Below, piece after piece: positions 20,630 through 28,459 of a stretch of DNA of 64,000 nt. The notes under the pieces are model-generated. The model had not been told where the DNA came from. It was given only the letters and a program-made list of their open reading frames with translations, and ran no database searches. Origin of the DNA: Streptomyces alboniger (GTDB lineage Bacteria > Actinomycetota > Actinomycetes > Streptomycetales > Streptomycetaceae). Position 1 is the stretch's first letter, and every line of letters begins with the position of its first letter. The stretch lies in contig NZ_CP023695.1 in NCBI RefSeq assembly GCF_008704395.1, forward strand, positions 6,572,001 through 6,636,000, read 5' to 3'. The position numbers and the translations under genes were made by a program.

Positions 20630-22087
20630 TCAGTCCTCGCGCAGGGCGCGGACGGCTTCCGCGACGCGCTTGCCGTAGTCGGCGTCGGCGGCGTGGAAGT
20701 GGGCGAGGTTCTTCTCGATGACGTCGTCGCGGGAGACCTGCGAGAGACCGCCGGCGATGTTCGCCACGAGGCGCGACTTCTCGTCCTCCGACATCAGGCG
20801 GTACAGCTCACCGGCCTGGAAGAAGTCGTCGTCCTTGGTGTGCGTCGGGGCCGCGTGCGTACCCGTGTAGCCGGCGACCGCGAGCGGGGCGGAGAGCGGC
20901 TGGCCGGTCTCGGCCGGGCCGTCGTACGAGTTGGGCTCGTAGTTCTTGCGGTCGCGGCCGTACGCGTTGGACGCCATCAGGCCGTCGCGGCCGTAGTTGT
21001 CGGCCTTCGCCGCCCTCGGGGCGTTCACCGCGAGCTGGGTGTGGTTGACGCCCAGGCGGTAGCGGTGCGCGTCCGCGTAGGCGAACAGGCGGCCCTGGAG
21101 CATCTTGTCGGGCGAGGGGCCGATGCCCGGCACGAAGTTGTTCGGGGAGAACGCGGCCTGCTCGACCTCGGCGAAGACGTTGTCCGGGTTGCGGTCGAGG
21201 ACCAGGCGGCCGACGCGCTGGAGCGGGTAGTCCTTGTGCGGCCACACCTTGGTGAGGTCGAACGGGTTGAAGCGGTAGTCCGCCGCCTCGGACGCGGGCA
21301 TGATCTGCACGTGCAGCGTCCAGGACGGGTTCACGCCCCGCTCGATCGCCTGGAGCAGGTCGGTCTGGTGCGAGTTCGGGTCCTTGCCCGCGATCTCGGC
21401 GGCCTGCTCGCTGGAGAGGGAGCGGATGCCCTGGTTCGTCTTGAAGTGGTACTTGACGAAGAAGGCCTCGCCCTTGGCGTTCGTCCACTGGTAGGTGTGC
21501 GAGCCGTAGCCGTTCATGTGGCGGTACGAGGCGGGGATGCCGCGGTCGCCCATCAGCCAGGTGATCTGGTGCGTCGCCTCGGGGGCGTGCGCCCAGAAGT
21601 CCCAGACGTTGTCCGGCTCCTGCTTGCCCGTGAAGGGGTCGCGCTTCTGGGAGTGGATGAAGTCGGGGAACTTGATCGGGTCCTTGATGAAGAACACCGG
21701 GGTGTTGTTTCCGACGAGGTCGTAGTTGCCCTCTTCGGTGTAGAACTTCAGCGCGAAGCCACGCGGGTCGCGGACCGCGTCCGCGCCACCGAGGTTGTCC
21801 GCCACGGTCGAGAAGCGCAGGAAGACCTCGGTGCGCTTACCGATCTCGCTCAGGAAGTCGGCGTGGGTGAAGCCGGTGACGTCGTCGGTCACCTCGAAGT
21901 AGCCGTAGGCGCCCGAGCCGCGGGCGTGCACGACGCGCTCCGGGATGCGCTCACGGTTGAAGCGGGCCAGCTTCTCCAGGAGGTGCTGGTCCTGGAGCAG
22001 GATCGGGCCACCGACGCCGGCGGTGGCGGAGTTCTGATTGTCGGCGACCGGGGCGCCGGACTCGGTCGTAAGCACGCGCTTCGACAT
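20630..22087 (-). CDS. katA: Monofunctional haem catalase
   Basis: 485 residues, the size of small-subunit (clade 3) catalases, which break down H2O2. Distal haem His in [13 protein letters not shown] (about residue 55), distal Asn in [18 protein letters not shown], and proximal haem Tyr in [14 protein letters not shown] (about 335). GGAAGG lies before the ATG. The gene sits inside the urate/glyoxylate region, and its promoter carries the same 19-bp operator as the uricase operon, so its likely job is to remove the peroxide made by uricase. It is separated from glxR by a strong terminator and has its own promoter. Confidence 0.95.
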   Translation of the reverse strand: MSKRVLTTESGAPVADNQNSATAGVGGPILLQDQHLLEKLARFNRERIPERVVHARGSGAYGYFEVTDDVTGFTHADFLSEIGKRTEVFLRFSTVADNLGGADAVRDPRGFALKFYTEEGNYDLVGNNTPVFFIKDPIKFPDFIHSQKRDPFTGKQEPDNVWDFWAHAPEATHQITWLMGDRGIPASYRHMNGYGSHTYQWTNAKGEAFFVKYHFKTNQGIRSLSSEQAAEIAGKDPNSHQTDLLQAIERGVNPSWTLHVQIMPASEAADYRFNPFDLTKVWPHKDYPLQRVGRLVLDRNPDNVFAEVEQAAFSPNNFVPGIGPSPDKMLQGRLFAYADAHRYRLGVNHTQLAVNAPRAAKADNYGRDGLMASNAYGRDRKNYEPNSYDGPAETGQPLSAPLAVAGYTGTHAAPTHTKDDDFFQAGELYRLMSEDEKSRLVANIAGGLSQVSRDDVIEKNLAHFHAADADYGKRVAEAVRALRED

Positions 22088-22123
22088 GGTGACCTTCCGT
22101 GCTGTGACTGCTGAGGTGCTCGG

Positions 22124-22165
22124 AGCGTAAGGAGCCCTGAACTGCTACGTCAACAGTTTGTTGAA
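22124..22165 (-). promoter_or_regulatory. katA promoter with operator over the -35 box
   Basis: On the minus strand: -35 TTGACG (22153-22148), 18-base spacer, -10 TACGCT (22129-22124). The dyad TCAACA-N3-TGTTGA (22150-22164) overlaps the -35. The 19-base stretch TTCAACAAACTGTTGACGT (22165-22147 read on the minus strand) differs at one base from the element in front of the uricase operon, and both keep the same geometry to the -35 and -10 boxes. Confidence 0.75.
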
Positions 22166-22180
22166 TTTGTGGTTGTGGTT

Positions 22181-22238
22181 CCGGGCCGCGGCGGCGCCTG
22201 GGCGCGACAGGACAGGTGTCAGCGCCGCCGCGGCCCGG
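22181..22238 (-). terminator. Terminator of the hyi-glxR unit
   Basis: CCGGGCCGCGGCGGCGC (22181-22197) pairs with GCGCCGCCGCGGCCCGG (22222-22238), a 17-bp perfect stem with a 24-base loop. It lies between glxR and the katA promoter on the same strand. Confidence 0.8.
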
Positions 22239-22255
22239 AAGTTCATGAGGAGCTG

Positions 22256-23170
22256 TTACAGCTCGGCGCCCGAGAGGCGCTCCACGGAGCGCAGCAGGGC
22301 GGAGTGGTCGAGGCCGCCGTCACCCTGGGCGCGCAGGGAGGCGACGAGCTGGGCGACGACCGCGCCGACCGGCAGTGCGGCGCCCACGTTGCGGGCGGCG
22401 TCGGTGACGATGCCCATGTCCTTGTGGTGCAGGTCGATCCGGAAGCCGGGCTTGAAGTCCCGGTTCAGGAAGTTGTCCTTCTTGCGGGTCAGCACGGTGG
22501 AGCCGGCCAGTCCGCCGTTCAGCACGTCGAGCGCGGCCTGGAGGTTCACGCCGGACTTCTCCAGGAAGACCACGGCCTCGGCGCACGCCTGGATGTTGAC
22601 GGCGACGATCAGCTGGTTGGCGGCCTTCACGGTCTGGCCCGAGCCGTGCGGACCGCACAGCACGATGGTCTTGCCGAGGGCGTCGAAGAGCGGCTTGGCC
22701 TCGTCGAAGTCGGCCTGGTCACCGCCGACCATGATGGAGAGGACGGCCTCGATGGCACCCGCCTCGCCGCCGGAGACCGGGGCGTCCAGGACGCGCAGGC
22801 CCTTCTCCTTGGCGGCCTTGGCCAGGTCGACGGAGGTCTGCGGCGTGATCGACGACATGTCGACGATCAGCGCGCCGGGCCTCGCGTTCTCCAGGATGCC
22901 GTCCGGGCCGTACGCGATGGCCTCGACCTGCGGGGAGGCGGGCACCATCGTGACGATGACGTCGGCGTCCTTGACGGCCTCCGCGATGGACTTCGCGGCG
23001 GTGCCGCCGGCGGCCGAGAGCCGGTCCAGCTTGTCCTGCTCCAGGGTGAAGCCGGTGACGGAGTAACCCGCCTTGATCAGGTTCTCGGACATGGGGGAGC
23101 CCATGATGCCGAGTCCGATCCACGCGATCGCCGGGCGGGCAGGGCGGGAGGAATCTGCGAGGTTGCTCAT
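22256..23170 (-). CDS. glxR: Tartronate semialdehyde reductase (2-hydroxy-3-oxopropionate reductase)
   Basis: 304 residues of the beta-hydroxyacid dehydrogenase family. Rossmann motif GLGIMGSPMSENLIKAG near residue 20, substrate-binding DAPVSGGEAGA (about 133-143) and the catalytic lysine in SGQTVKAANQ (about 180). It reduces tartronate semialdehyde, the Gcl product, to D-glycerate with NAD(P)H. It lies 102 bases downstream of hyi on the same strand and is probably cotranscribed with it from the operator-controlled hyi promoter. The gap between the two holds no clear promoter. Confidence 0.93.
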   Translation of the reverse strand: MSNLADSSRPARPAIAWIGLGIMGSPMSENLIKAGYSVTGFTLEQDKLDRLSAAGGTAAKSIAEAVKDADVIVTMVPASPQVEAIAYGPDGILENARPGALIVDMSSITPQTSVDLAKAAKEKGLRVLDAPVSGGEAGAIEAVLSIMVGGDQADFDEAKPLFDALGKTIVLCGPHGSGQTVKAANQLIVAVNIQACAEAVVFLEKSGVNLQAALDVLNGGLAGSTVLTRKKDNFLNRDFKPGFRIDLHHKDMGIVTDAARNVGAALPVGAVVAQLVASLRAQGDGGLDHSALLRSVERLSGAEL

Positions 23171-23272
23171 GAGGGTGCCTTTCTGACTGCGGTACTACGT
23201 CGTTCCTGCGGCGAGGATCTGACGCGGAGTAACGGGTGGGTGGGTGGGAGGCATCCGCCGCGGAGCGGCGGG

Positions 23273-24100
23273 CTAGTTCGCCCCGGACAGCCAGCCGAAG
23301 GACTCCTCGCTGGGCCGGTCCCCGGCCTTGTACTCCAGGCCGACCCACCCCTCGTAACCCGCGTCCCGCAGCTGATCGAGCAACGCCTCCAGAGGCAGGG
23401 ACCCCGTCCCGGGCGCCCCCCGCCCGGGGTCGTCCGCGATCTGCACATGCCCGGTCTTCGCGGCGTACCGCGAGATGACTGAGGGCAAGTCCTCCCCGTT
23501 CATGGACAGGTGGTACAGGTCCATGAGGAATTTCGCGTTACCGAGCCCGGTCGCGGCGTTCACCTTGTCGACGATCTCGATCGCCTTGGGCGCGCTGACG
23601 ATCGGGCAGAGCGGCGACTCAGGCTTGTTCAGGGCCTCGATGAGCAGCACCGCGCCCACGCGGTCGGCCTCGCGGGCCGCCAATACCAGGTTCTTCAGGG
23701 CGAGTTCGTCCTGGACGGCCGGGTCCACGCCGTCGACACGGTTGCCGTACAGCGCGTTGAGCGCCTTGCAGCCGAGCGACTGGGCGAAGTCCGCCGCCAC
23801 CGCGAGGTTCGCGCGAAACTTCTCGCTCTCCTCGCCGGGGATCGACAGGGCGCCGCGATCGGGGCCCGGCAGCTGCCCCGCGTAGAAGTTCAGCCCCACC
23901 AGCTGGACGCCCGCGTCCTCGATCGCCTTCTTCAGGGCGTCGAGCTCGGACTGCTCGGGGGTGGGGGCGTCGACCCAGGGCCACCACAGCTCGACCGCGC
24001 CGAAGCCGGCCTTCGCGGCGGCCGCGGGGCGCTCCAGGAGCGGGAGCTCGGTGAAGAGGATCGACAGGTTCACATTGAAGCGCTGGTCGGAGTATCCCAT
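23273..24100 (-). CDS. hyi: Hydroxypyruvate isomerase
   Basis: 275 residues of the AP endonuclease 2/xylose isomerase-like barrel family. Typical blocks are FNVNLSILFTELPLLERPAAA at the start, GAVELWWPW, LIEALNKPESPL with a catalytic Glu (about 145), and VGLEYKAGD with the second Glu (about 255). It interconverts hydroxypyruvate and tartronate semialdehyde. GGAAGGAG precedes the ATG. It is the first gene of the hyi-glxR unit and carries three phased operator copies in its promoter. Confidence 0.92.
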   Translation of the reverse strand: MGYSDQRFNVNLSILFTELPLLERPAAAAKAGFGAVELWWPWVDAPTPEQSELDALKKAIEDAGVQLVGLNFYAGQLPGPDRGALSIPGEESEKFRANLAVAADFAQSLGCKALNALYGNRVDGVDPAVQDELALKNLVLAAREADRVGAVLLIEALNKPESPLCPIVSAPKAIEIVDKVNAATGLGNAKFLMDLYHLSMNGEDLPSVISRYAAKTGHVQIADDPGRGAPGTGSLPLEALLDQLRDAGYEGWVGLEYKAGDRPSEESFGWLSGAN

Positions 24101-24116
24101 GGGGCTTCCGCGCTCC

Positions 24117-24181
24117 TTCCGTATTGCGGAAGTTCATTTCTGCTTGATGGAAGACTGCCTCCGGTTCGCGGAGGCTGTCAA
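24117..24181 (-). promoter_or_regulatory. hyi promoter with three 21-bp-phased operators
   Basis: On the minus strand: -35 TTGACA (24181-24176), 18-base spacer, -10 CAGTCT (24157-24152). Three 15-base dyads, written on the plus strand, are TTCCGTATTGCGGAA (24117-24131, strongest), TTCTGCTTGATGGAA (24138-24152, degenerate) and CTCCGGTTCGCGGAG (24159-24173). Centres at 24124, 24145 and 24166 are 21 bp apart. The third lies between -35 and -10, the others downstream, which fits repression. Confidence 0.7.
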
Positions 24182-24225
24182 GAGGGGACTGCCGAAAAAT
24201 CACGCCCCGGCAGTAGGTTGGCCGC

Positions 24226-24504
24226 GTGCGATTGAGAGTGGAGTTCACGACCGAACCCTTCGACCTCGACGAGGCCCCGGCGCATGCGCTGGTGGCCCGG
24301 GAGGTCATCCAGGGGGCCCCGCTGGACGCGGTGGACGTAGGGCCTTTCGGCAATACGGCCGAGGGTGACCTCGACGCGGTCCTGACCGCCGTCGACGCGA
24401 TGCTGCGCCAGTCCCTGGGCGCGGGAGCCACCAGGGTCTCGCTCCAGGTCAACGTGATCGGCGAACCGGGGGAGCCGCGGCAGTCGGGGGAGGCGGATAA
24501 GTGA
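24226..24504 (+). CDS. MTH1187-type thiamine-binding protein
   Basis: 92 residues from a GTG at 24226. The -10-like TAGGTT (24214-24219) ends only 6 bases before it, so the transcript is probably leaderless. The small alpha/beta fold with DVGPFGNTAEGDLDAVLTAVDAML and ATRVSLQVNVIGEP resembles the YqgV/MTH1187 family, which binds thiamine or related ligands. The link to Gcl, a thiamine-diphosphate enzyme, is suggestive only. Its TGA overlaps the next start by four bases (GTGA), so it forms an operon with the HTH protein. Confidence 0.7.
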   Translation: MRLRVEFTTEPFDLDEAPAHALVAREVIQGAPLDAVDVGPFGNTAEGDLDAVLTAVDAMLRQSLGAGATRVSLQVNVIGEPGEPRQSGEADK

Positions 24505-24863
24505 CCGGTTTCGGGGACGACCCCTTCGTCACCGCGGTCAAGCCGCTGGTGGACGCCATGGGCGGCGAGCTGATGCCGCCGGACCAGGCGGGGACCGACG
24601 ACGTGGTCCTGGCCTGGGAGGGCGAGGACGTGGTGGCCGTACGGCTGCCGCAGCTCGCCGACTCCCTGGACCACATCCTGCTCGCCCTGGAGCGCAAGCA
24701 AGGCCGGCCGCTCGCCGAGCTGGACCGCAAGGCCAAACAGGAGGTCGTGCGGATACTGGAGGCGAGAGGGGCCTTCTCGGTCCGCCACGGCGTGGAGACG
24801 GTCGCCGCCGCCCTCGGGGTGAGTCGCTTTACGGTGTACAACTACCTGAACCGCTCCACCTGA
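24501..24863 (+). CDS. Small DNA-binding protein with YheO/DauR-like HTH
   Basis: 120 residues from the overlapping GTG at 24501. The first 75 residues form a small alpha/beta part (DDVVLAWEGEDVVAVRLPQ). The last 45, KQEVVRILEARGAFSVRHGVETVAAALGVSRFTVYNYLNR, follow the HTH_22 domain of YheO/DauR regulators very closely. It is shorter than those regulators (about 200+ residues) and lacks their PAS-like part. Placed between hyi and the uricase operon and ending just before the operon's operator, it is a natural candidate for the factor binding the shared 19-bp element; this is inference. Confidence 0.7.
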   Translation: MTGFGDDPFVTAVKPLVDAMGGELMPPDQAGTDDVVLAWEGEDVVAVRLPQLADSLDHILLALERKQGRPLAELDRKAKQEVVRILEARGAFSVRHGVETVAAALGVSRFTVYNYLNRST

Positions 24864-24899
24864 GCGGGGCGGCGCAGGCCGTCCTCACCCAGCCCCCAG

Positions 24900-24935
24900 A
24901 AGGCCGCCTTCCGTTAACCGGACGGCGGCCTTTGT
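24900..24935 (+). terminator. Intrinsic terminator after the HTH gene
   Basis: AAGGCCGCC (24900-24908) pairs with GGCGGCCTT (24924-24932), continued by an inner TCCG/CGGA stem, and is followed by T and TGTT. Confidence 0.85.
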
Positions 24936-24944
24936 TACTCGAAG

Positions 24945-24988
24945 TTTTCAACAAAGTGTTGACGTGGTGTTTCGGCTGGCGTTAGCTA
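24945..24988 (+). promoter_or_regulatory. Uricase operon promoter with operator over the -35 box
   Basis: TTCAACAAAGTGTTGACGT (24947-24965) contains the dyad TCAACA-N3-TGTTGA (24948-24962) and ends in the -35 TTGACG (24959-24964). TAGCTA (24983-24988), or TTAGCT one base earlier, is the -10 at an 18-base spacing. The 19-base element matches the katA promoter element at 18 of 19 positions in the same orientation. Confidence 0.75.
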
Positions 24989-25025
24989 TCCGCAGCCCGA
25001 CCCGCACAAGGCCACGGAGGTACCC

Positions 25026-25550
25026 GTGACTTCGAGTACGACCCTGGGCCTCGCCCGGTTCAACGCCTCGGCGCGGTCCGCGGCCGCCGCCGCGCTCCAC
25101 GAGGCCTGCGCCTCATCGGCCTGGGGAAGCAAGCTGCTCTCCCGGCGCCCCTACGCCACCGTCGAGGACCTCTTCGCCGCGAGCGACGCCGCCATGGCCG
25201 AGCTGACCGCGGAGGATCTGGCCGAGGCGATGGCGGGGCATCCGCCGATCGGCCGCCCGAAGCCGGGGGACCCGACCTCGTCCCGCGAGCAGCGGGGTAT
25301 GGCGGGCGCCTCCGAGGAGCTGAAGGCCGAGATGCTCGAACTGAACCTGGCCTACCAGGAGAAGTTCGGCCACGTCTTCCTGATCTGCGCCACCGGACGC
25401 ACCGGCGAGCAGATGCGGGACGCGGTCAAGGAACGGATCGGCAACTCGCCCGAGCAGGAGCGCGAGATCGTCCGCTCCGAACTGGGCAAGATCAACCGCA
25501 TCCGCCTGACCCGCCTCGTCGAAGAGTGGAAAGAGGAAGAGAGCGCATGA
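25026..25550 (+). CDS. uraD: OHCU decarboxylase
   Basis: 174 residues from the GTG at 25026, preceded by CGGAGG. It has the family's active-site blocks GHPPIG (catalytic His, about residue 70), SSREQRGM and FGHVFLICATGRT. It decarboxylates 2-oxo-4-hydroxy-4-carboxy-5-ureidoimidazoline to S-allantoin, the last step from urate. First gene of the three-gene operon; its stop overlaps the next start (ATGA). Confidence 0.92.
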   Translation: MTSSTTLGLARFNASARSAAAAALHEACASSAWGSKLLSRRPYATVEDLFAASDAAMAELTAEDLAEAMAGHPPIGRPKPGDPTSSREQRGMAGASEELKAEMLELNLAYQEKFGHVFLICATGRTGEQMRDAVKERIGNSPEQEREIVRSELGKINRIRLTRLVEEWKEEESA

Positions 25551-25963
25551 GTACGGAGACCACCGCCTCGGTGTCCACGCACATCCTGGACACCAGCCTC
25601 GGACGCCCCGCGGAGGGCGTCGCCATCTCCCTCTCGGCCCGCGCCGGCCGGGACGCGCGGTGGGAGGCGCTCGGCGGCAGCGCGACCGACGCGGACGGGC
25701 GCTGCAAGGACCTGCCGGCGCTGCCGGAAGGCACCACCCACGTACGTCTCGACTTCGAGACCGAGGCGTACTTCCTGAAGCCGAAGAAGCAGAACAACCA
25801 GCAAGCCGAGGCGCAGCAGGACGCCCCCGCGAATCGGGACAGCGGTGCGAGCGGAGCGTTCTTCCCGGAGGTGGCGATCACGTTCGCCGTCACGCCGGGC
25901 GAGCACTACCACGTACCGCTGCTGCTCAACCCGTTCGGCTACTCCGTTTACCGAGGGAGCTAG
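25547..25963 (+). CDS. 5-hydroxyisourate hydrolase with a low-complexity insert
   Basis: 138 residues from the overlapping ATG at 25547. It is a transthyretin-like protein: STHILDTSLGRPA at the N-terminus, HVRLDFETEAYF, FFPEVAITF, HYHVPLLLNPFGYSVYRGS with the signature YRGS end. It opens the 5-hydroxyisourate ring made by uricase. It is longer than the usual 105-120 residues because of a hydrophilic stretch of about 25 residues (KPKKQNNQQAEAQQDAPANR and on, about 85-110) placed in a loop just before the FFPE strand. The insert is Gln/Asn/Ala-rich and probably disordered; the active-site motifs on both sides are intact. Confidence 0.92.
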   Translation: MSTETTASVSTHILDTSLGRPAEGVAISLSARAGRDARWEALGGSATDADGRCKDLPALPEGTTHVRLDFETEAYFLKPKKQNNQQAEAQQDAPANRDSGASGAFFPEVAITFAVTPGEHYHVPLLLNPFGYSVYRGS

Positions 25964-25968
25964 CAGAC

Positions 25969-26901
25969 ATGCCCACCATTCTGGGACAGAACCAGTACGG
26001 CAAGGCTGAGAACCGGGTCGTAAAGATCACGCGGGACGGCGACACCCATCACATCAAGGACCTGAACGTCTCCGTCGCCCTCTCCGGCGACCTGGACGAC
26101 GTCCACTACAACGGCTCCAACGCCAACTGCCTGCCGACGGACACGACGAAGAACACCTGCTTCGCGTTCGCCAAGGAGTACGGCATCGACTCCGCCGAGC
26201 AGTACGGCATCCACCTCGCCCGGCACTTCGTGGACAGCCAGCCCTCGATCCACCGCGCGCGGATCCGCATCGAGGAGTACGCCTGGGAGCGCATCGGCGG
26301 CTCCGACAGCAACTCCAAGTTCATCGGCGCCGACGAGGTCAAGCACTCCTTCGTCCGCAAGGGCCAGGAGACGCGGCTCGCCCAGATCACCTATGACGGC
26401 GAGAAGTTCGAGGTGCTCTCGGGGCTCAAGGACCTCACCGTGATGAACTCCACGAACTCCGAGTTCTGGGGCTACATCAAGGACAAGTACACGACGCTGC
26501 AAGAGGATTACGACCGTATCCTCGCCACCTCCCTGTCCACGTGGTGGCGGCACAACTGGACCGGCGACGAGCAGCGCATGCCCAGCTGGGAGCGCAGCTA
26601 CGAGCAGGCGAAGAAGCACATCCTGCACGCCTTCGTGGAGACCTACTCGCTCTCCCTCCAGCAGACGCTCTACCAAATGGGCTCGCGGGTCATCAACAAC
26701 CGCAGCGAGATCGACGAGATCCGTTTCTCCGCGCCCAACAAGCACCACTTCCGCCAGGACCTGACGCCCTTCGGCCTCGACAACGAAGCCAAGGACGGGG
26801 CCGTCTACTACGCCGCCGACCGCCCGTACGGCCTCATCGAGGCCACCATCCTGCGGGACGGCGTCGAGCCGAAGATCCCGGTCGACATGACCAACCTCTG
26901 A
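25969..26901 (+). CDS. Urate oxidase (cofactor-independent)
   Basis: 310 residues from ATG 25969, with GAGGGAG before it. Tandem T-fold enzyme: VVKITRDGDTHHIKDLNVSVALSGD, the Thr/Asp region LPTDTTKNTCFAFAKEYG (active-site Thr), HSFVRKGQETR, TNSEFWGYIKDKYTTL, and NNRSEIDEIRFSAPNKHHF near the end. It oxidises urate to 5-hydroxyisourate and releases H2O2. The following hairpin suggests that most transcripts of the three-gene unit end here, with some reading into the permease. Confidence 0.95.
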   Translation: MPTILGQNQYGKAENRVVKITRDGDTHHIKDLNVSVALSGDLDDVHYNGSNANCLPTDTTKNTCFAFAKEYGIDSAEQYGIHLARHFVDSQPSIHRARIRIEEYAWERIGGSDSNSKFIGADEVKHSFVRKGQETRLAQITYDGEKFEVLSGLKDLTVMNSTNSEFWGYIKDKYTTLQEDYDRILATSLSTWWRHNWTGDEQRMPSWERSYEQAKKHILHAFVETYSLSLQQTLYQMGSRVINNRSEIDEIRFSAPNKHHFRQDLTPFGLDNEAKDGAVYYAADRPYGLIEATILRDGVEPKIPVDMTNL

Positions 26902-26909
26902 CGCGGGAC

Positions 26910-26946
26910 GCGCGCCCCCTCCTCCCCGCAGTGGGAGGGGGCGCGC
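26910..26946 (+). terminator. Hairpin between uricase and permease genes
   Basis: GCGCGCCCCCTCC (26910-26922) pairs with GGAGGGGGCGCGC (26934-26946), a 13-bp perfect stem. There is no T run and the permease ribosome site follows closely, so it could be a terminator, a partial terminator or an mRNA stabiliser. Confidence 0.7.
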
Positions 26947-26965
26947 CACACCGGAGGGAACAGCA

Positions 26966-28384
26966 ATGGCACAGCCTGCAAAGGGGCCGGCAGACGGTCC
27001 GTGTTCCACCCCACCCGTAGGTGACGGGGGCTCAACTCCCGGCTGTCACCCGGTGGATGAGAAGCTCCACCCCTCGCGGCTCGTCCCCGCCGCGCTTCAG
27101 CACATCGCCGCCATGTACGCGGGTGTCGTCACCCCTCCGCTCATCATCGGCCAGGCCTGCGGCCTGGACACCGTGGCCCAGACCCGGCTCATCGCCGCCG
27201 GGCTGCTCATCGCCGGTCTCGCCACCATTCTGCAAACGCTCGGCGTCAAGGGTTTCGCCGGCAACCGCCTGCCCTTCGTGAACGCGGCCTCCTCCGCCGG
27301 TATCGCGCCGATCCTCGCCATCGCCGAGACCAACGCCAAGGGCGAGCAACTCCCGGCGATCTACGGCGCGGTGATGGTCGCGGGCGTCTTCTGCCTGGCG
27401 GTCGGCCCCTTCTTCGGCAAGCTCCTGCGCTTCTTCCCGCCGCTGGTCACCGGCGTCGTCATCACGCTCATCGGCGTCACGCTGATGCCCGTACCCGTCA
27501 AGTGGGCGCAAGGCGGCGACGAGACCCACCCGGACTTCGGCGACATGAAGTACCTCGCGCTCGCCGCGTTCACCCTCGTCGTCATCCTCATGTTCCAGCG
27601 CTTCGGGCGCGGCTTCCTCAAACAAGTCGCCCTGCTGGCGGGCATGTTCATCGGCACGCTGGCCGCGATCCCCTTCGGTCTCGCCGACTTCACCTCCGTA
27701 CAGTCGGCGCCGCTGGCCGCGCTGCCCACGCCGTTCGCCGCGGGTGCCCCCGTCTTCCAGCCCGCCGCGATCCTCTCGCTCTGCATCGTCATGCTGGTCC
27801 TGATGACCGAGTCGGCGGCCGGAATGCTCGCCCTCGGCGAGATCTGCGAACGCAGGACCGACGGGAGGACCATCACCCGCGGCCTGCGCACCGACGGCAT
27901 CGCCACCCTGGTCGGCCCCGTCTTCGGCGGCTTCCCGACCTCCGCCTTCGCGCAGAACGTCGGCGTCGTCTCGCTGACCCGCGTCCGCAGCCGCTACGTC
28001 GTCGCCGTCGCGGGCGCCACGCTCATCGTCCTCGGCGCCTTCCCCGTGCTCGGCGCGGTCGTCAACGTGGTCCCCATGCCGGTCCTCGGCGGCGCCGGCA
28101 TCGTCCTCTTCGGCTCCATCGCGGTCAGCGGCATCCGCACGCTCTCCGAGGCGGGCCTGGACGACAGCTCCAACATCGTCCTCGTGGCCGTGTCGCTCGG
28201 GGCGGGCATCATCCCGCTCGCCGCGCCCACCTTCTACGCGGACTTCCCCGCCTGGGCGCAGACCGTCCTCGGCTCCGGCATCAGCGCCGGCGCGCTCGTC
28301 GCGGTCTCGCTCAACCTGTTCTTCCACCATCTCGGCACCCGTGGCAGCGCCCAGGGCGCGGCCGCGGCACTCAAATCTCCCTAG
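26966..28384 (+). CDS. NCS2 nucleobase:cation symporter (purine/urate permease)
   Basis: 472 residues with GGAGGGA before the ATG. A hydrophilic Pro/Gly-rich N-terminus is followed by 12-14 hydrophobic segments. NCS2 signatures: QHIAAMYAGVVTPPLIIG (helix 1), the conserved TESAAGMLALGEICER with the substrate-binding Glu (about 290), and GGFPTSAFAQNVGVVSLTRVRSRY. It probably imports xanthine or urate with protons or Na+, feeding the 8-oxoguanine/urate route next to it. It lies 65 bases after uricase in the same orientation. A paralogue is encoded at 30086. Confidence 0.9.
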   Translation: MAQPAKGPADGPCSTPPVGDGGSTPGCHPVDEKLHPSRLVPAALQHIAAMYAGVVTPPLIIGQACGLDTVAQTRLIAAGLLIAGLATILQTLGVKGFAGNRLPFVNAASSAGIAPILAIAETNAKGEQLPAIYGAVMVAGVFCLAVGPFFGKLLRFFPPLVTGVVITLIGVTLMPVPVKWAQGGDETHPDFGDMKYLALAAFTLVVILMFQRFGRGFLKQVALLAGMFIGTLAAIPFGLADFTSVQSAPLAALPTPFAAGAPVFQPAAILSLCIVMLVLMTESAAGMLALGEICERRTDGRTITRGLRTDGIATLVGPVFGGFPTSAFAQNVGVVSLTRVRSRYVVAVAGATLIVLGAFPVLGAVVNVVPMPVLGGAGIVLFGSIAVSGIRTLSEAGLDDSSNIVLVAVSLGAGIIPLAAPTFYADFPAWAQTVLGSGISAGALVAVSLNLFFHHLGTRGSAQGAAAALKSP

Positions 28385-28396
28385 GGTCATGCCGTG

Positions 28397-28434
28397 CCCT
28401 CCCCCAAGCTCTTAAGGAGCAGGGGGGACCCCCA
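28397..28434. repeat. REP-like dispersed palindromic element
   Basis: CCCTCCCCCAAGCTC at the left and GAGCAGGGGGGACCCCCA at the right, around a short AT-containing centre. It has the form of a small palindrome that I remember from many Streptomyces intergenic regions. It occupies most of the 75-base gap between the first permease and 8-oxoguanine deaminase. Confidence 0.5.
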
Positions 28435-28459
28435 CGCCACTCACCAGTTAGGAAGCACC

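Noticed and set aside
20318..22114. Plus-strand frame of about 600 codons opposite katA
   Set aside because: Antisense shadow of the catalase gene; catalase motifs on the minus strand are unambiguous.
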